Shown here: piece after piece, positions 60,414-64,000 of the stretch | Numbering within the stretch: position 1 is the first letter of the stretch | Layout of the letters: every line of letters starts with the position of its first letter | Assembly (NCBI GenBank): GCA_013397695.1 | Contig: VYZI01000133.1 | Location: 1 to 64,000, forward strand | Direction of reading: 5' to 3' | Source: Centropus unirufus | Lineage: Eukaryota; Chordata; Aves; Cuculiformes; Centropidae | Length of the DNA stretch: 64,000 bases | Program-made: the position numbers and the translations under genes | The notes under the pieces: generated by a model | Seen by the model: the letters and a program-made list of their open reading frames with translations, nothing else | Told to the model about the DNA's origin: nothing | Database searches by the model: none

Positions 60414-61499
60414 ACAATGCAGTGCTACAGAAGCAGTTAATGCCAGAAAGGTGTCTGGCTTTTGCCTTCTTTTCTTCTGGCACCCACCACTTGAATACAG
60501 GCAAGCAAGTATGGGTTAACTTTTTTCTGCTTCTAGAGATGTGCTTTAGATACCCTATTGTCCCATCTGGTTTCCTTCCTTCCAGAAATAACTTAGAGCC
60601 AAGGAGTGTGCAAAATTTACAACATTCAGGGCCAAACCCAGGCTAAGAAGAAGAGCAGAACCTGCTCATTGGTTCCACTGGGCACTCCCTATGGACTTTA
60701 ACTTTGCATTGCTGTAATATTTTTTTACAATTACATCGGAATGGTTATCATCCAGCCATTATACCATGACTGGTTTGTTCACACCTAATCCATCCTGGGA
60801 CCACCCCTTTTTATCAAGAACATATGGGTTCAAGAGAGCCATGACAGTGCATGCATGGCACAAGATGGTCACCTGCAAGAAGGAACTTCTTTTTCCCAAA
60901 CTAACATTCACTGTTTCATTTACAGATGAAATAGATGCAGCCCAGGACATTTTTTTACTTCCCCAGACCTGAAGCAGACCTATCAAATCCCAGAGTGAAG
61001 AAATGCCTTCTACCTTAAGAGTTCAAGAGGAAGAAATGACCAAATCATTGCTTTAGTCCCCTGGAGAACCTCATAGAGAGCCATGGGAGGGAGGAGACGC
61101 ACATTCTCAGAGAAGCTTTGCAGCTCCTTTGGAGAGTTCAGCATGCTCCCTTATCTGTACCCAGTCAGGACAGTGTCCCACTTCACGGCAGCTTCATGAT
61201 ATAGCTCCCCCAACAGAAATGCAGTGCTACTGCCCAGGGCTGTAGACGCAGCTTGGTTGGCTATTCAGTCTGCTACTCTCAGCAGAAGTCTGCCCAAGAT
61301 AACCACTATCCACATCCAGGGTTGTCAGAGTGGGGGTAACAAGCAAGTCCTTCATGAGAGGCAGCAAAAGGGGGAGGAAAGAAGGATGGATGGATATTGC
61401 AACACAAGCAACACATGGATTCACCATGTTGCATCACACAAGTTTAATAGAAGGTTCTTTTTTTCTGTCTGTTCTGGATGAGCCATAATACTCCTTTGT

Positions 61500-61620
61500 T
61501 TTGCTGAGGAGGGATTCTCCATTGCCGTTTCAATATGCTACAGTGAGCTATATTAATGTGTAATTAATTACGGAGATTAATCATCAGGCAGTGTTATCAG
61601 ATGAACACCGTGACATACAC
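61500..61620. other. Candidate conserved non-coding element (homeodomain/HNF-type)
   Basis: It contains TATTAATGTGTAATTAATTA, GGAGATTAATCATCAG and GTGTTATCAGATGAACACCG. Palindromic TAATTA, a TTAATCAT core, and a GATA-type plus E-box-like word are packed without low complexity, as in many vertebrate enhancers. Conservation is untested. Confidence 0.35.
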
Positions 61621-62439
61621 AAGCACATTCTAACCCCTAGTTCATGCTTTGGCAGGCTGAGGAAATGACTCTTGCATGGCTGAGCCAAGATCTCAGGCTG
61701 GGTGGCCTACGTCTCTGGGTGACCTTGAATTTTGCACATGTTGCACCCACTTGGTTTCAAACATATGATATATCTCAACAGCCTTGAAAACTATGTCATC
61801 TCATCCAGTATTTCTTTTCAAACAAAACCCTAAAATGAAAAAAGTGCTGTTACACTCAATTTCACTGTGAGCACAGCTCTATTGCTGCACCTCTTGTGTA
61901 CACATCTTTGGAAAGAAATTTTGGGGTGCAATGCTATGATTTGACTACTGACACCAAACTACACACAGTGATTGGCTAAGTTGAATGATCTCATGCAGCT
62001 AGCTCAGCCTGGGCACTGAACAGGGGCCACTAACATCTGGGACCATCCAACACATCTGGCTATCTTAGAAAAACTCTTTTTTTCTGATTGCATAGCCTTT
62101 CCTTCAGAGAGAAATGTTACTCTTCCCAGCTGGATCTGAGTTATATGTAGGTAAGCCAGCAGCCATTTTATGCCAAGATCAGCAAAGGGGACATGCCATT
62201 TGTACCCTGCTGTCCTAAGGAGTTGTCTTAGTCCTAACCTTGTCTCAATGAGTTTGTAAGATTAGCAGAATCAAATTGTCCACAATGTCAAAGGAGACTT
62301 CTTTTGCCTTCATGCAAAGAACACATTTGCATTCCTAAGAATGCCCATGTCTGCCAGAGCAAGGATCCATCTATCTCAGGATCTTTTCTCTTCCTGGCAA
62401 AAAAGATATGCCAGGAAAGTGTATAAAAGGACAAGCTTT

Positions 62440-62860
62440 TAATACAGCTGCTCCAGGATGTTCTTTCAGCCTTCATGGATATCCTGGAGCAGAGGTTGCG
62501 GTTTTGTATTTAATAACTATCAATGGATATTTCTTCCATGAATTTCAGTACGTGTAAACACTGAACATCTACCACCCCTGGCAGCATTTGGTCCCATACC
62601 TTCACCTTCTCCCTGGGAGCAAAACCGCCTCCTTTTATTTGCGCTGACCTTGCCATCCAGGAGTTTAATTTGGCATCTCCTAGTTCTATTACTGGAAGAC
62701 ACAGTGATTCCCAAGGTGCTTTCCTCTTACCACTCATGATTTTGTGGACTTGCATTACATCCTCCTTCAGTTATCTCTCTTCCCAGTCTATCCCACCCCC
62801 TGGACAGGAATCATAACCTACCTTTGATTAGCCCTGTGGTTCTTTCTGTACTTTTCCAGT
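62440..62860 (-). mobile_element. Ancient CR1/L3-like LINE 3' fragment
   Basis: TTCTTCCATGAATTTCAGTA, CACCCCTGGCAGCATTTGGT, CTCATGATTTTGTGGACTTG and CATCCTCCTTCAGTTATCTC keep the exact order of an old amniote CR1/L3 3' region read antisense. It is better preserved than the copy at 44.3 kb. Confidence 0.65.
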
Positions 62861-64000
62861 ACTGCTGTCCACAGAGGAACATTAAAAAAAAACCATACAG
62901 ATAAAACAGAAAGCCCAGTTATGGACAGCCACCCAGAGCTAGAGGACCCAACACATCAGTCATGCTCCTCATGCTGAGGGCATTCACAGTGTGGGCTCCT
63001 GACCCATCCTCTGCTTATCCAGGCTCATATTCATTGTTCAGCAGAGCATTGCCAAGGATTCTTTCACCCTGTGTTCTCACCCATGAGATGCACGTCACTA
63101 GCGTGGCCCATGTCCTGCTAGGCAACCACATCAGGCATGTTGTCACTATGGGAAGACAAGAGGTTGATGCGCAGTGCTACAGACGCAGCAGTGTGTCCTA
63201 CCTCATTCTCCAGCCAATTTCACAAGGATGAACACCGTCATGTTGTGGAACTCACTCTGTCAGGACTTGCATCAACAAGGACTCCACAACGTCAAGAGAC
63301 TGGAAAATAACTTGGCCAGCAAAATTCAGTGTGACATGATGGAAAGTGGCACACAGAGAAATGTCAGCTCTCACTGTACACATGCAGTAAGAGGCTCTGC
63401 ATTTCTAAGAAGAGAACATAACTAATCGTTGGTAGATTTCTGAAAACCTTGACTCAGTACTTGGTATGAATGCAGGTATAGGCACTGTGGTGAAGATTGT
63501 GTAGGACTAGGAAGCTTTCCCAGGAAAATGACAAACATGAACACAAGTATAGAACAGCTTTTCAACGAGGAAAGAATAAATGGTACTGGAAAATAGAGCG
63601 AGATTTCTAAAAGGATGATCCTCTGGAGTAGATAGATTAAGAGCAAGTATTCTCAAAGAACTAAGGGCCACCTGGAGTTGTGCAGCAGGTCCAGACCAAA
63701 CAAAAGCATGTTATTACCCATTGACTAATTGCATGGTGGAATTCATTACCACAGGCTTCTGCAGAGCCCAAACTGGGGTTCAATACAGGCATTTAAAATT
63801 TGCAGTTCCTAAGTGGCTGAGAGACAAATACATGGGGTTCACATCCACCCATCCTATTGGGTCAATTGTCTCAAGCTTCACAATGGTGAGTCCTTAAAGC
63901 AGTGATTTGTTCTAACTGAGGTGTCTCATGTATGTGTTCTGGACCCTAACCTTTTCCCCTCAGCCTTCATTTGTGGCTAGGCAGCTCTCAGCTCGGACAG
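62861..64000. other. Intergenic DNA with possible ancient LINE remnants
   Basis: GTTGTGGAACTCACTCTGTC near 63243 and TGGTGGAATTCATTACCACA near 63733 resemble a word repeated in old CR1/L3-type 3' regions, here in + orientation. Nothing else is recognisable, and no gene is supported. Confidence 0.35.

Larger units (their letters stand above)
57966..62439. other. Intergenic DNA with a candidate conserved element
   Basis: No gene is supported. The frame of 157 codons at 58523-58996 on the - strand has no domain. A homeodomain-rich stretch near 61.55 kb and a short tandem duplication near 60.4 kb are listed separately. Confidence 0.5.

Overview
The window is a piece of a vertebrate nuclear chromosome, almost certainly from a bird. 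It has spliced genes with GT-AG introns, no operons, many 3'-terminal CR1 LINE fragments of the avian type, and one solo LTR of the avian ERVL-like type. Most open reading frames in it are chance frames in intronic or intergenic DNA. Only two protein genes can be supported, and they converge tail to tail.

Layout. (1) 1-2635: the end of a neuronal calcium-sensor gene on the + strand, best called HPCAL1. It comprises the last intron, the terminal coding exon (1427-1524) and a 3'UTR of about 1.1 kb ending after an AATAAA. (2) 2636-21280: intergenic DNA between the two 3' ends, with one clear CR1, a (TGGA)n array, a 27-G tract and a few homeodomain-rich stretches that look like candidate conserved elements. 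(3) 21280-31220: ODC1, ornithine decarboxylase, on the - strand. All ten coding exons could be placed with splice sites and add up to exactly 1383 nt (460 residues plus stop). The gene also has a TATA-containing CpG-island promoter, a non-coding first exon, a 3.8-kb first intron carrying four CR1 pieces, and a poly(A) signal. (4) 31560-64000: about 32 kb upstream of ODC1 with no gene that I can support. It holds MIR-like SINEs, recent and ancient CR1/L3 fragments, the solo LTR with a perfect 5-bp target-site duplication, short tandem duplications and several candidate regulatory clusters (CRE, AP-1, homeodomain).

The order HPCAL1 (+) then ODC1 (-) matches the mammalian arrangement on human 2p25, where NOL10 lies beyond ODC1. 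The empty right half is therefore probably the ODC1-NOL10 intergenic interval. The two genes do not work in one pathway: HPCAL1 is a myristoylated EF-hand Ca2+ sensor, while ODC1 makes putrescine and limits polyamine synthesis. I found no new gene system. The most interesting structures are the inverted CR1 pair in ODC1 intron 1 beside the promoter, the intact-edged solo LTR, and the compact CRE cluster near 46.2 kb.
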